Assembly (NCBI RefSeq): GCF_038593855.1
Contig: NZ_CP151996.1
Coordinates: 3,534,001 to 3,598,000, forward strand
DNA from: Lysinibacillus sp. FSL M8-0337
GTDB taxonomy: Bacteria; Bacillota; Bacilli; Bacillales_A; Planococcaceae
Reading direction: 5' to 3'
Length of the DNA stretch: 64,000 bases
The notes beneath the pieces are model-generated. The model saw only the letters and a list, made by a program, of their open reading frames with translations, made no database searches and was not told the DNA's origin. The position numbers were made by a program, and so were the translations under genes. Positions 19,313-26,933 of this stretch are shown piece after piece (the first letter of the stretch is position 1; the number at the start of each line of letters is the position of its first letter).

Positions 19313-20064
19313 TACGAAAAACACCCTTCCTCCAAATAATTTCGTTTTATTAAATCGATAATACGTTCCACTAATACTTTTCTTACATTATCGTCATAGC
19401 CCAAGCTATTACATAAAATCATGTTTTTTACCTCATATCCTTGTAAACGCTTGGCAATACTTTGACGTAAAATGCCTGTAAACAATAAATACGGCACAAT
19501 AAATACCTGCTCATTGTCTTGTTTTCTTTGTGCTAACCATTCCTCCAAATTAGGACCCGCTCCGTATAAAAAGCACGTATCGACCTTTCCATAACCATAT
19601 TTATCGCGTAATCTTAATGCAATTTTTGTTAAATCCTCTCTTACTGCTTGATCACTACTGCCACGTCCAATCAGTAATACACTTGCATTGTTAGAATGGA
19701 GTTGTGTTTCTAAAATTCGTTTTTGAAGTGTATCAATTAATAGTTCATGTACGCCGAGTGGTTCACCATATGTAAAATGCACTGTTGGATATCGCTTTTG
19801 TGCTTTTTCAATTTCCTTTGGAATATCATGCTTGGCATGCTGCGCGGCTAACAACAAAATTGGCATAATCGCAATGGCTGTTGCTCCTTGGCGGAAGCAG
19901 TTTTCTATACCTTGTGCAATCGTCGGCTCGGCTAGTTCCAAAAAACAAATTTCTTGTATTGGTAATGCAATGTCCTGTTGCACGCGTTGTAGAAATGCAA
20001 CTGCTTGCTCTACACCAGCTTTCACACGACTGCCATGTGCTACATATAAAATCGCTTGCATCAA
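19312..20064 (-). CDS. sirB: Sirohydrochlorin ferrochelatase (CbiX/SirB family)
   Basis: Inserts iron into sirohydrochlorin to make siroheme for CysI. 250 residues, two CbiX-like halves. VAHGSR at the N-terminus carries the metal-binding histidine; MPILLLAAQHAKHDIP is the second metal-site region. It follows cobA by 9 bp. A cobaltochelatase role is possible in this family, but the sulfite reductase context favours iron. Confidence 0.9.
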   Translation of the reverse strand: MMQAILYVAHGSRVKAGVEQAVAFLQRVQQDIALPIQEICFLELAEPTIAQGIENCFRQGATAIAIMPILLLAAQHAKHDIPKEIEKAQKRYPTVHFTYGEPLGVHELLIDTLQKRILETQLHSNNASVLLIGRGSSDQAVREDLTKIALRLRDKYGYGKVDTCFLYGAGPNLEEWLAQRKQDNEQVFIVPYLLFTGILRQSIAKRLQGYEVKNMILCNSLGYDDNVRKVLVERIIDLIKRNYLEEGCFS

Positions 20065-20073
20065 AACACTTCC

Positions 20074-20850
20074 TTATACTGACATCTCTTTGAAAGGCAT
20101 TTGTGGACAAACTTCCTCAAACCATTGGATTTTTTCCCTTAATGTCACCACCTTACCAATTACAATCATGCTCGGATTTTGAATTTTTTCTTGTTGTACG
20201 ACATCCACAATAGTTGCTAATGTACCTAGCACCGTTTTTTGTTGTGCACATGTTCCCCAATGAATAAGTGCGACAGGCGTTTGCGCATCACGTCCATATC
20301 GCAGTAACTGCTGTTGAATATAAGGTAAATTGCCAACACCCATATAAATCGCAAGTGTATCAATCCCTTTAGCAAGGCTTTCCCATTGAATACCATCATC
20401 TTTTCCTTCTCGCATATGCCCTGTGACCATTGCAAAGCTTGAACTCAAATCCCGATGTGTAACAGGAATACCCGCATAGGCAGGTGCAGCTATACCAGAT
20501 GTAATACCAGGTATGACCTCAAATGGTATATGATGTTGTGCCAGTACTTCAGCTTCCTCCGCCCCTCTACCGAAAACGAATGGGTCACCTCCTTTTAACC
20601 TTGTGACGATAAAACCTTGTTGAGCATAGCTTACAAGCGAATGATTAATATGCTCTTGAATCATGGCATGCCGATTTGGTAATTTACCGCAAAATATTAA
20701 CTTGGCACCTTTTTTCGCATAGGCTAATAAATCCTTATTGACCAGTCTGTCATATAAAATGACATCCGCTTGTTCAATGCAGCGCAATCCACGCACTGTA
20801 ATCAAATCAACATCTCCAGGACCCGCTCCTACTATGAACACTTTCCCCAT
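20074..20850 (-). CDS. cobA: Uroporphyrinogen-III C-methyltransferase
   Basis: SAM-dependent methylation of uroporphyrinogen III to precorrin-2. 258 residues; VGAGPGDVDLIT at the N-terminus, RLKGGDPFVFGRGAEE near residue 84 and VIPGITSG near 109 are the SUMT signatures. First gene of the operon, with GGAAAGGAG before ATG and a terminator-bearing leader upstream. No SirC or CysG-type dehydrogenase domain is fused, and no separate sirC is seen in the window. Confidence 0.95.
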   Translation of the reverse strand: MGKVFIVGAGPGDVDLITVRGLRCIEQADVILYDRLVNKDLLAYAKKGAKLIFCGKLPNRHAMIQEHINHSLVSYAQQGFIVTRLKGGDPFVFGRGAEEAEVLAQHHIPFEVIPGITSGIAAPAYAGIPVTHRDLSSSFAMVTGHMREGKDDGIQWESLAKGIDTLAIYMGVGNLPYIQQQLLRYGRDAQTPVALIHWGTCAQQKTVLGTLATIVDVVQQEKIQNPSMIVIGKVVTLREKIQWFEEVCPQMPFKEMSV

Positions 20851-20872
20851 GTCGTTGCACTCCTTTCCATCG

Positions 20873-20969
20873 ATAAAAAAAGAGACTCATACTATCCATA
20901 GACACAGTCCTGCCTTTGGATAATAAGAGCCTCTAGTTTGCTAGTCAGCTTTTATTTTTAATTCTTAGT
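20873..20969 (-). promoter_or_regulatory. cobA leader: shared hairpin motif plus attenuator-like terminator
   Basis: On the minus strand: ACTAAG, a 14-base A-rich linker, GCTGA, a CTAG...CTAG hairpin, then AGAGGCTC, which pairs with GAGTCTCT to close a long terminator stem (TATTATCCA/TGGATAGTA part) followed by T7. Architecture is as in the cysH and sbp leaders. The terminator ends about 20 bp before the cobA start. Confidence 0.7.
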
Positions 20970-20981
20970 AATATAATAAGA

Positions 20982-21010
20982 ATAATAAATAATTTAGTAT
21001 ATTCTGTCAA
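20982..21010 (-). promoter_or_regulatory. cobA operon promoter
   Basis: On the minus strand TTGACA (21005-21010), a 17-bp spacer and TATTAT (20982-20987). It would start transcription about 10 bases before the ACTAAG of the leader. It lacks the CCTNGT...ANTAGG palindrome of the other two sulfur promoters. Confidence 0.6.
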
Positions 21011-21070
21011 CAGTTGTTTTATTCATTTTACAAGTCAACGAAGAAACCAATCGTTACAAGACGCAAAAAA

Positions 21071-21107
21071 ATATGCTAGGAGCGAATACTCCTAGCATAC
21101 TTTTTTA
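21071..21107. terminator. Terminator downstream of the Gly/Tyr/Pro-rich gene
   Basis: TATGCTAGGAG pairs with CTCCTAGCATA over a 7-base loop, with T6 on one side and A7 on the other. It serves the minus-strand gene at 21156. Confidence 0.8.
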
Positions 21108-21155
21108 CTTTTTAATGAGCCAACTGTTAAACTGCTGGCCCCCATTTAAATCACA

Positions 21156-21374
21156 TTAATAAGGTCTACGATACCTCGGGTATGGTCTACCTGGCGGGTA
21201 AAATGGACCTGGTGGGTATGGACGATAGTTTGGATAATTAGGGTAGTTTGGATAGTTTGGATATTGATTAAATTGTGATCCAAGTAGACCGCCTAAAAAT
21301 CCTCCAAAAAATGGTGCGCCAATTGGCCAAAAGAAGCCACCGAAGCCTCCTGGATATCCTCCGAAATTCCGCAT
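21156..21374 (-). CDS. Gly/Tyr/Pro-rich small protein, possibly a spore coat component
   Basis: 72 residues. An N-terminal half rich in Gly and Phe (GGYPGGFGGFFWPIG) is followed by a YPN tripeptide repeat (four in a row, about 38-49) and a Pro/Tyr/Arg-rich tail (RPYPRYRRPY). There is no signal peptide. AGGGAGG precedes the ATG. Composition resembles spore coat proteins that are cross-linked through tyrosine, but I do not recognise a named family; the coat role is a guess. Confidence 0.6.
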   Translation of the reverse strand: MRNFGGYPGGFGGFFWPIGAPFFGGFLGGLLGSQFNQYPNYPNYPNYPNYRPYPPGPFYPPGRPYPRYRRPY

Positions 21375-21439
21375 ATGCTACCTCCCTTTTTCTCTATCGT
21401 ATGAAGGGAGGTACATATACCGCAAGTCCTTTGCCTACT

Positions 21440-22948
21440 CTATTTCTCTTCACCTAAACGTTGCACAAAGTTTGCTAATGTTCGCACCATGACACCTGTA
21501 CCGCCTTTTGGTCCTAAATCATGTGCAGAGACTGCATCCGATGTACCTGCAATGTCTAAATGAATCCATGGTAAATCCCCAACAAACTCACCTACGAAGC
21601 CACCTCCGAAAATCATATGGCCATCGCGACCAGGAGAGTTGTTTAAATCTGCAATATCTGATTTCCGAATTCGCTTTTTATCACTTTCTGTTAACGGCAT
21701 ACGCCATACAAACTCATCTGTCTCTTGTGCTGCCTCCATAAAACTCGCATAGAATTCATCGTTATTAGAAAGCGCACCCGTTTTATCTAAACCAAGAGCT
21801 GTAATAACACCACCAGTTAAAGTGGCAACGTCGATTAGCGCAGTTGCACCTTGTTGTTTAGCATATGTAGTAGCATCTGCCAGTACTAAACGACCTTCAG
21901 CATCAGTATTTAAAATTTCAACCGTTTTACCGCTATACGTTGTAATCACATCATCAGGTTTAAAGGCTGTATCCGAAACCATATTGTCTGTAGAACCAAT
22001 AACGGCTACGACGTTTTTATTAGGGCGTAATTCACCAATAATTTTCATAGCGCCAAGCACAGCTGCTGCACCACCCATATCGCCCTTCATTCCAACCATC
22101 GAATCTTTAGGTTTTAGAGAATAGCCCCCTGTATCATACGTTACACCTTTACCGACAAGGCCAATCGGATCAGTGAAATCTTCTGTTGCTTTATACTTTA
22201 AAGTGATAAGGCGAGGTTCCTCATATGAGCCTTGATTTACACTTAAAATACCACCCATTCCCAGTTCCTCTAGTTGGGCTTTATCTAAAATTTCCACTTC
22301 AAAATCATAGTCAATAGCAAGGGACTGTGCATAATTTGCTAAGTCTGTCGCTGTTAATAAATTTGGTGGAAGATTAATTAAGCTACGTGCTTCATTTACG
22401 GCATCTGCATAAATAATTCCAACCTCAAAGCTAGCCACAACATTATCTAAATCTTCAGCAGTAGTCAAGAAATGTACAGCTTCAATGCGCTTATCCACTT
22501 CATTTGAAGTTGTTTTATAATGCGGAATCGTATAATAGCCTAGCGTTGTGCCTTCTCCTGCTAAAAATGCTACATCATCTACCGTTATTGTTTCTGTTGT
22601 AAATGATTCTAACCAAATGGAATACTCTTTCACTTTTAAAGTATTTAGCTCTTTGCCGACTAAACCAAAGGCTGCACGCAAATCGCCTTCCGTTAAGTTT
22701 TTACGTTCATCTAAGCCAACAAATAAAATTCGTTTTAGATGGGCATGCTCCTTCATAAATGGCAATTTTGTAATGGCTTTTAGTTCAGTCGAAACATCAC
22801 CTGCACTAAGCCAACTATTCAGAGCTTCTCCGTAAAAAGTCGAAAAACTTGCCCAATCTTGCATTTGTTCACGATGTTTTGTGACCCCCACCACTAATAC
22901 TTCTGTAGAAATCGTTTCAAATGTTTTTGCTTCTTTAACAATATGCAT
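21440..22948 (-). CDS. pepA: Leucyl aminopeptidase (M17 family)
   Basis: Cytosolic two-metal aminopeptidase. NTDAEGRLVLADA near residue 345 is the M17 signature and DTGGYSLKPKDSM near 270 holds metal ligands. The start used is the ATG giving MHIVKEAK, with GGAGG seven bases upstream; a longer frame to 22966 has no better site. 502 residues, normal. Corresponds to B. subtilis YuiE, and its neighbour yuiD is conserved too, here divergent. Confidence 0.94.
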   Translation of the reverse strand: MHIVKEAKTFETISTEVLVVGVTKHREQMQDWASFSTFYGEALNSWLSAGDVSTELKAITKLPFMKEHAHLKRILFVGLDERKNLTEGDLRAAFGLVGKELNTLKVKEYSIWLESFTTETITVDDVAFLAGEGTTLGYYTIPHYKTTSNEVDKRIEAVHFLTTAEDLDNVVASFEVGIIYADAVNEARSLINLPPNLLTATDLANYAQSLAIDYDFEVEILDKAQLEELGMGGILSVNQGSYEEPRLITLKYKATEDFTDPIGLVGKGVTYDTGGYSLKPKDSMVGMKGDMGGAAAVLGAMKIIGELRPNKNVVAVIGSTDNMVSDTAFKPDDVITTYSGKTVEILNTDAEGRLVLADATTYAKQQGATALIDVATLTGGVITALGLDKTGALSNNDEFYASFMEAAQETDEFVWRMPLTESDKKRIRKSDIADLNNSPGRDGHMIFGGGFVGEFVGDLPWIHLDIAGTSDAVSAHDLGPKGGTGVMVRTLANFVQRLGEEK

Positions 22949-23072
22949 AAATATTCCTCCATTCAATATTTCTATTATACCTAACTTTCAGAAATGCACG
23001 TAATATTTAGCTATTTCTTCTTTTAGAAAATAATGAATGTTATAATAAAAGTAATTACAAGTGAAGGTTGTG

Positions 23073-23555
23073 ATGAATATGTCGATACTTCAAAATACGC
23101 CTCTACTCGTCGCCCTCTTTTCCGTTCTTTTTGCACAGTTTGTTAAAATCCCCATTCACTTTTTAATGACCAAACAATTGAAATGGGGACTATTCACATC
23201 TACTGGAGGCATGCCTAGCTCACACTCCGCTTCTGTTACAGGGTTAACAACGTCAATCGCTTATGAAACAGGCTTAGATTCTCCCATTTTTGCCATAGCG
23301 GCTATGTTTTCTTTTATTGTCATGTATGATGCAAGTGGTGTTCGATACCAAGCAGGACAACATGCCGTTGTTTTAAATCAATTGCGCAAAGATTTTCAAA
23401 CATTGCTACGTGATATTAAGGATTGGCCACAAATGGATGGGCAAGAAAAAATGGAAGAATTAAAAACCTTGCTTGGGCATAAGCGTAGTGAGGTATTTTT
23501 CGGAGCATTGACTGGCATCTTTATCGCCATCATAGCCTATCAATTTATTCAATAA
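23073..23555 (+). CDS. yuiD: Divergent PAP2-family membrane protein YuiD
   Basis: About 160 residues. GGMPSSHSASVTGL (about 47-60) is the PAP2-type phosphatase SxxxH motif, and DASGVRYQAGQHA is typical of this divergent (DUF212) group. Four hydrophobic segments. The start ATG at 23073 is chosen because GAAGG lies five bases before it; the longer GTG at 23061 would overlap that site. A lipid phosphatase activity is plausible but unproven. Confidence 0.85.
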   Translation: MNMSILQNTPLLVALFSVLFAQFVKIPIHFLMTKQLKWGLFTSTGGMPSSHSASVTGLTTSIAYETGLDSPIFAIAAMFSFIVMYDASGVRYQAGQHAVVLNQLRKDFQTLLRDIKDWPQMDGQEKMEELKTLLGHKRSEVFFGALTGIFIAIIAYQFIQ

Positions 23556-23560
23556 AAAAA

Positions 23561-23592
23561 GAGTTGGTTCACATCCTCGAACCAGCTCCTTT
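23561..23592. terminator. Terminator between convergent yuiD and yuiB
   Basis: GAGTTGGTTC pairs with GAACCAGCTC over an 8-base loop, with A7 upstream and T-rich sequence downstream. Confidence 0.8.
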
Positions 23593-23618
23593 CACAATTA
23601 CATTGTGTCTTGTAAATA

Positions 23619-23948
23619 TTAAAACATTCGATATCCACTTTTACGTAAATAAATCATCACAATTCCTGCTACAATCGCTCCTGCGAAGCCGCCAGATAAA
23701 ATAGCAATATCTACTGTTTGAAGTGCTTGCAATTTCTCTAACAGCGCTGGGAAAGCTGAACCAGGTTTAAAAATATAGTCTAAAAAGCTTACTTCATCGA
23801 CAATAAAAACAACAACAATTGGATATACAATTGCCATTAACCATGTCATTCGCAGTAACATATTCAATAAGAATCCGATACCAAAAAACATGACGAAAAA
23901 TAACACAATTGAAATGATTAACTGTACTAATGAAACTGAACCACCCAT
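23619..23948 (-). CDS. yuiB: YuiB-like membrane protein
   Basis: 109 residues with three or four hydrophobic segments; LVQLIISIVLFFVMFFGIGF at residues 7-26 and FLLNMLLRMTWLMAI are as in the YuiB family of Bacillales. Function unknown. GGAGG lies nine bases before the ATG. It sits beside yuiD, as in B. subtilis. Confidence 0.75.
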   Translation of the reverse strand: MGGSVSLVQLIISIVLFFVMFFGIGFLLNMLLRMTWLMAIVYPIVVVFIVDEVSFLDYIFKPGSAFPALLEKLQALQTVDIAILSGGFAGAIVAGIVMIYLRKSGYRMF

Positions 23949-24087
23949 GTATGTATAACCTCCGTTTTCCTCTCATTAGTTTACATGATTATGAGAGTGC
24001 TTTCAATGAAGACATCCTTCATTTCGCATGTTCGTCATATTTTAGTAAATCGTCAACTTTCAGTCAATATACTTGCTGTTCCTTGCA

Positions 24088-24585
24088 TTATTTTTTAAAG
24101 AATAAACGGTAAGAAGTGTAACCGAATACCTCTCCTGGATTGATACCCTCAATGGCATCTAATTGATGCTGTTCAAACTGATTAGAAACCATTTCCTTTA
24201 ACATGACCGATGTCATTTCATCCTGTGCCAATTCCCATGGATATAACCATTTTGCCTCTAACAATTCATTTTCTTGAATACACAGCTTTTGTCGCTCGTC
24301 TTTCATCTTACAATAAAAAATAGCCATATTATCACTAACTTCACCGTGAATCACACCTGTACGAAAGCCTATTAAGCCCGACACATAACAATCTAAACCT
24401 GTTTCTTCTTGTAATTCCCGGACAATCGCCTCATCCACTGTTTCACCTGCATTTACAAAACCTGCTGGTAATGACCAGCGCCCCTTTAAACCGCTATACG
24501 CCTTTTTGACAACAAGCCATTGTCCAAGCTCATTGACAGTACAACCCGCGACTCCTAACCAAACTTTGCCTCGATCCTTTTTCAT
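24088..24585 (-). CDS. NUDIX hydrolase
   Basis: About 165 residues. The Nudix box is complete: GFVNAGETVDEAIVREL then QEETGL (about residues 40-62), matching Gx5Ex7REUxEExGU. It hydrolyses a nucleoside diphosphate linked to another group; the substrate cannot be read from sequence. The second ATG is chosen (GAGGTG with 7-base spacing) over the one at 24591, which would lie one base after the ribosome site. Confidence 0.88.
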   Translation of the reverse strand: MKKDRGKVWLGVAGCTVNELGQWLVVKKAYSGLKGRWSLPAGFVNAGETVDEAIVRELQEETGLDCYVSGLIGFRTGVIHGEVSDNMAIFYCKMKDERQKLCIQENELLEAKWLYPWELAQDEMTSVMLKEMVSNQFEQHQLDAIEGINPGEVFGYTSYRLFFKK

Positions 24586-24716
24586 ATCCATTCACCTCTA
24601 TGTCCATATTATAGCGTTAAGCTTTCTATAGGTAGAAATTTTAATTGTAGAAAAAAGACGATATCGTTGCAGAAGAAGCCTTAAACTCAGCACACTCGTC
24701 CTGCGCAATAGAAATA

Positions 24717-24743
24717 TTCAGAATTGTTCCGGTGACTGGCACT
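24717..24743 (-). repeat. Mosaic repeat, TGACTGGCAC core, copy 5
   Basis: TTCAGAATTGTTCCGG followed by TGACTGGCACT. Unlike other copies it runs into a gene: it encodes the last residues (CQSPEQF) and stop codon of the MarR-type protein. Confidence 0.65.
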
Positions 24744-25182
24744 CCATCCAATTAAGTTGTAAGATATTTTTTAATTTCGCTACTTGCTCTTCTCCGATAG
24801 TACGAACTAATTGCTGTTCAATTTCTGCTTTATTACGTTCATTTTGCTCATAGCATATTTCACCGAAGCTCGTCATTCGAATTACTTTGTGCTTTTTACT
24901 ATTCTCAGCATTGCTCACTTCCACCAAACCTTTAGCTGCTAAACTTTTAATAAATTTATGAGTGGCTTGGCGAGAAAAATCCACAACTTTTGTTACTTCT
25001 GAAATAGTCGGTTGGTTTTTATAAATTTTGCTTAAAATATGCCATTCTGAGTTGGATATATGGACTGTATTATGTTTATTCCATTTCTCTTCAGCAAGTC
25101 GTCGAAGTATTTCATGACGTTCGCTCAACAAATCAATGACATCTCGATTTTGCAATTCGTCCTTCAACTCGTTCACCTTCAT
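24718..25182 (-). CDS. MarR-family transcriptional regulator
   Basis: 154 residues from the chosen ATG. The winged helix is in the middle: SEWHILSKIYKNQPTISEV, then TKVVDFSRQATHKFIKSL (recognition helix), then the wing with EVSNAENSKKHKVIRMT. The longer frame to 25287 is rejected because a good promoter (TTGACG-17-TATAGT) lies inside it; the ATG at 25182 follows that promoter by about 20 bp, though its ribosome site is weak. Two palindromes upstream are likely its own operators. The C-terminus is made of a mosaic repeat. Confidence 0.85.
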   Translation of the reverse strand: MKVNELKDELQNRDVIDLLSERHEILRRLAEEKWNKHNTVHISNSEWHILSKIYKNQPTISEVTKVVDFSRQATHKFIKSLAAKGLVEVSNAENSKKHKVIRMTSFGEICYEQNERNKAEIEQQLVRTIGEEQVAKLKNILQLNWMECQSPEQF

Positions 25183-25200
25183 TCCATAATTTTCGTAATT

Positions 25201-25285
25201 ACTATACAAAAAAACGAAGCCATCGTCAACTAAGTTGACAAAAGTTCCTTTATTGTTTACAATTAATTTAGTCAACCAAGTTGAC
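25201..25285. promoter_or_regulatory. Divergent promoters with two identical-type palindromic operators
   Basis: GTCAACTAAGTTGAC (25225-25239) and GTCAACCAAGTTGAC (25271-25285) are 6-3-6 inverted repeats 46 bp apart centre to centre. Minus-strand promoter: TTGACG (25224-25229)-17-TATAGT (25201-25206). Plus-strand promoter: TTGACA (25235-25240)-17-TACAAT (25258-25263). The first operator overlaps both -35 boxes. This fits MarR autoregulation together with control of the carD-like gene. Confidence 0.8.
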
Positions 25286-25311
25286 AATAATGTTTGATGG
25301 AGGGAATATAC

Positions 25312-25803
25312 ATGTATAATGTTGGCGATGTAGTCATTTATTCATCACATGGACTTTGTTCAGTTGAAGATATTTGTGAACAAACCTTTAGCGACATTAC
25401 TAAAACTTACTACGTTTTACAACCACTAAACGATTCAAAATTAACGATACGTACTCCTATTGACAATGCAAAAAAACAGCTTAGAGATGTTATAAAAAAA
25501 GAAGAAGCCATTCAAATTTTACAATCCTTTACGTCTCCTGGTGTGGAATGGATTGAACAAAACACACATCGTATGAGATTTCACGTAGAAATTATTAAAA
25601 CCGGCGATCGACAAAAGCAAGCTAACCTCTTAAATACTCTGCTACGCAAAAAGATTGAATATGAAGCGAACGAAAAAAAATTCCCAAATCAAGAAGAAAA
25701 ATTACTGCACTCTTTACAAGAAATTATATTTTCGGAGTTCTCCATTGCACTCGATAAACCTTCAGAAGAAATTTATGATTATGTAGTAGCGAAACTTAGC
25801 TAA
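25312..25803 (+). CDS. CarD/CdnL-family transcriptional regulator
   Basis: 163 residues. The N-terminal CarD/TRCF RNA-polymerase-interaction domain is visible: MYNVGDVVIYSSHGLCSVEDI, then YYVLQPL and TIRTPID. The helical C-terminal part fits the DNA-binding half of CdnL-type proteins. Such proteins bind the RNA polymerase beta subunit and stabilise open promoters. The start MYN was chosen for its GGAGGG site; the longer frame from 25294 includes that site. Divergent from, and probably controlled by, the MarR gene. Confidence 0.85.
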   Translation: MYNVGDVVIYSSHGLCSVEDICEQTFSDITKTYYVLQPLNDSKLTIRTPIDNAKKQLRDVIKKEEAIQILQSFTSPGVEWIEQNTHRMRFHVEIIKTGDRQKQANLLNTLLRKKIEYEANEKKFPNQEEKLLHSLQEIIFSEFSIALDKPSEEIYDYVVAKLS

Positions 25804-25821
25804 CCATCTTTTACCGGTACA

Positions 25822-25874
25822 TAAAGAAGCCGCAAATATCTCTATTTAAGAAGATATATCGCAGCTTCTTTCTT
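25822..25874 (+). terminator. Terminator after the carD-like gene
   Basis: AAAGAAGCCGC pairs with GCAGCTTCTTT across a 27-base loop, followed by CTT-rich sequence. Confidence 0.65.
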
Positions 25875-26075
25875 ACTTGTACGAATATCCCCTTTCACCA
25901 AAATCAAAGTAAACTTATCTACAACACCCTGCTCACCCTATGCCCCTAAAAATTTACATAACCATTTATTTATTACTTTTATATGTTATTATTTGTAATA
26001 GATATATTTTAGTTAACAAATAAGCAACAATACTAAAATTATTTATCATAAATAAAATCGGGGAGTAGGCAATTA

Positions 26076-26639
26076 ATGGGGTTCTTTAATAGATTTTTAA
26101 AAAAAGTTGAAGAGGTTAATAAAGCAGAAGCTGATATTTCTGAACTTGAGTCTGCGTTTACTCTACTGTCACCATTAGATGAGGCAAATGACTTTTGGAA
26201 GGAAATTGCACAAAATATTATCGTAAACGCAGTGAAGGCGACTGACAACACAGTAGAACGTGCCTTTATTTTAATAGATATGGGTGTACAGCCATCTTTC
26301 CATATTTTTTACCAAATTGATGGGCATCTAATGAAGTGGCATGAGCTTGAAAATCCTACAATTATAGAAAAAATTCAAAATGAGTTACTACCTCAAGCTT
26401 CTAACGTTTCTAAAGCAGTAAATGATAAATTTATTCAAGTGAACCATCCTAAAATTTCATTTGCTGAACTGCAATTTGAATGGGCAACAGGAGCTTGGTT
26501 TTCTCATATAATCTGGGAAGATAATGACGATATCAATCTCAAAGCAGAAGAAATTTCACGTCAATGGTTTAATACTTTGAGTGAGGAAATAAAAAATAAA
26601 CCATTAGATAGTGATGCTAAACTTTCTTGGTATCCTTAA
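26076..26639 (+). CDS. Uncharacterised protein, possible stand-alone immunity protein
   Basis: 187 residues, acidic, soluble, no signal. The predicted region IAQNIIVNAVKA, then VERAFILIDMGVQPSFHIFY and KWHELE, has the alternating strand pattern with a late tryptophan-rich section (FEWATGAWFSHIIWED) seen in some small polymorphic-toxin immunity proteins (for example DUF600/YezG type). I cannot assign it with certainty. GGGGAG lies nine bases before the ATG. There is no toxin gene beside it; a terminator follows. Confidence 0.55.
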   Translation: MGFFNRFLKKVEEVNKAEADISELESAFTLLSPLDEANDFWKEIAQNIIVNAVKATDNTVERAFILIDMGVQPSFHIFYQIDGHLMKWHELENPTIIEKIQNELLPQASNVSKAVNDKFIQVNHPKISFAELQFEWATGAWFSHIIWEDNDDINLKAEEISRQWFNTLSEEIKNKPLDSDAKLSWYP

Positions 26640-26682
26640 CATCTTAATAGGATTATATATTTTCAAAGAAATACTTTTGTGA

Positions 26683-26722
26683 AGGCTTGTGCGTCGAACG
26701 ACGATTCAGCACAAGTCTTTTT
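26683..26722 (+). terminator. Terminator after the 26076 gene
   Basis: AGGCTTGTGC pairs with GCACAAGTCT, loop 16 bases, then T5. Confidence 0.8.
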
Positions 26723-26805
26723 ATGCTACTTTCTCAATCGCTACTGTAGATTTACATTACAACAATGTGAGGCTTTTTTATAAATACAACCAGATCACTA
26801 ACACT

Positions 26806-26906
26806 GAATATTCATTCTCCATTGCAATTTTCACCTTCTTTAAAACCATACAAAAAAGCCTTTTAAATTAATTATGCTTTTGCAAGCACCAACTTAAAAG
26901 GCTTTA
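26806..26906. repeat. Repeat with terminator hairpin, copy A
   Basis: It holds AACCATACAAAAAAGCC (26844-26860), preceded by a CATTGCAAT stretch and followed by an AAAGCCTTTTAA/TTAAAAGGCTTT stem. The same 17-mer and a similar setting recur at 29360-29466. The hairpin with T6 on the minus strand terminates the SH3 gene. Confidence 0.6.
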
Positions 26907-26933
26907 TATCTAATAGTTCTAACTATATGAATT

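Noticed and set aside
25183-25287. N-terminal extension of the MarR-type protein
   Set aside because: A consensus promoter and an operator lie inside it.
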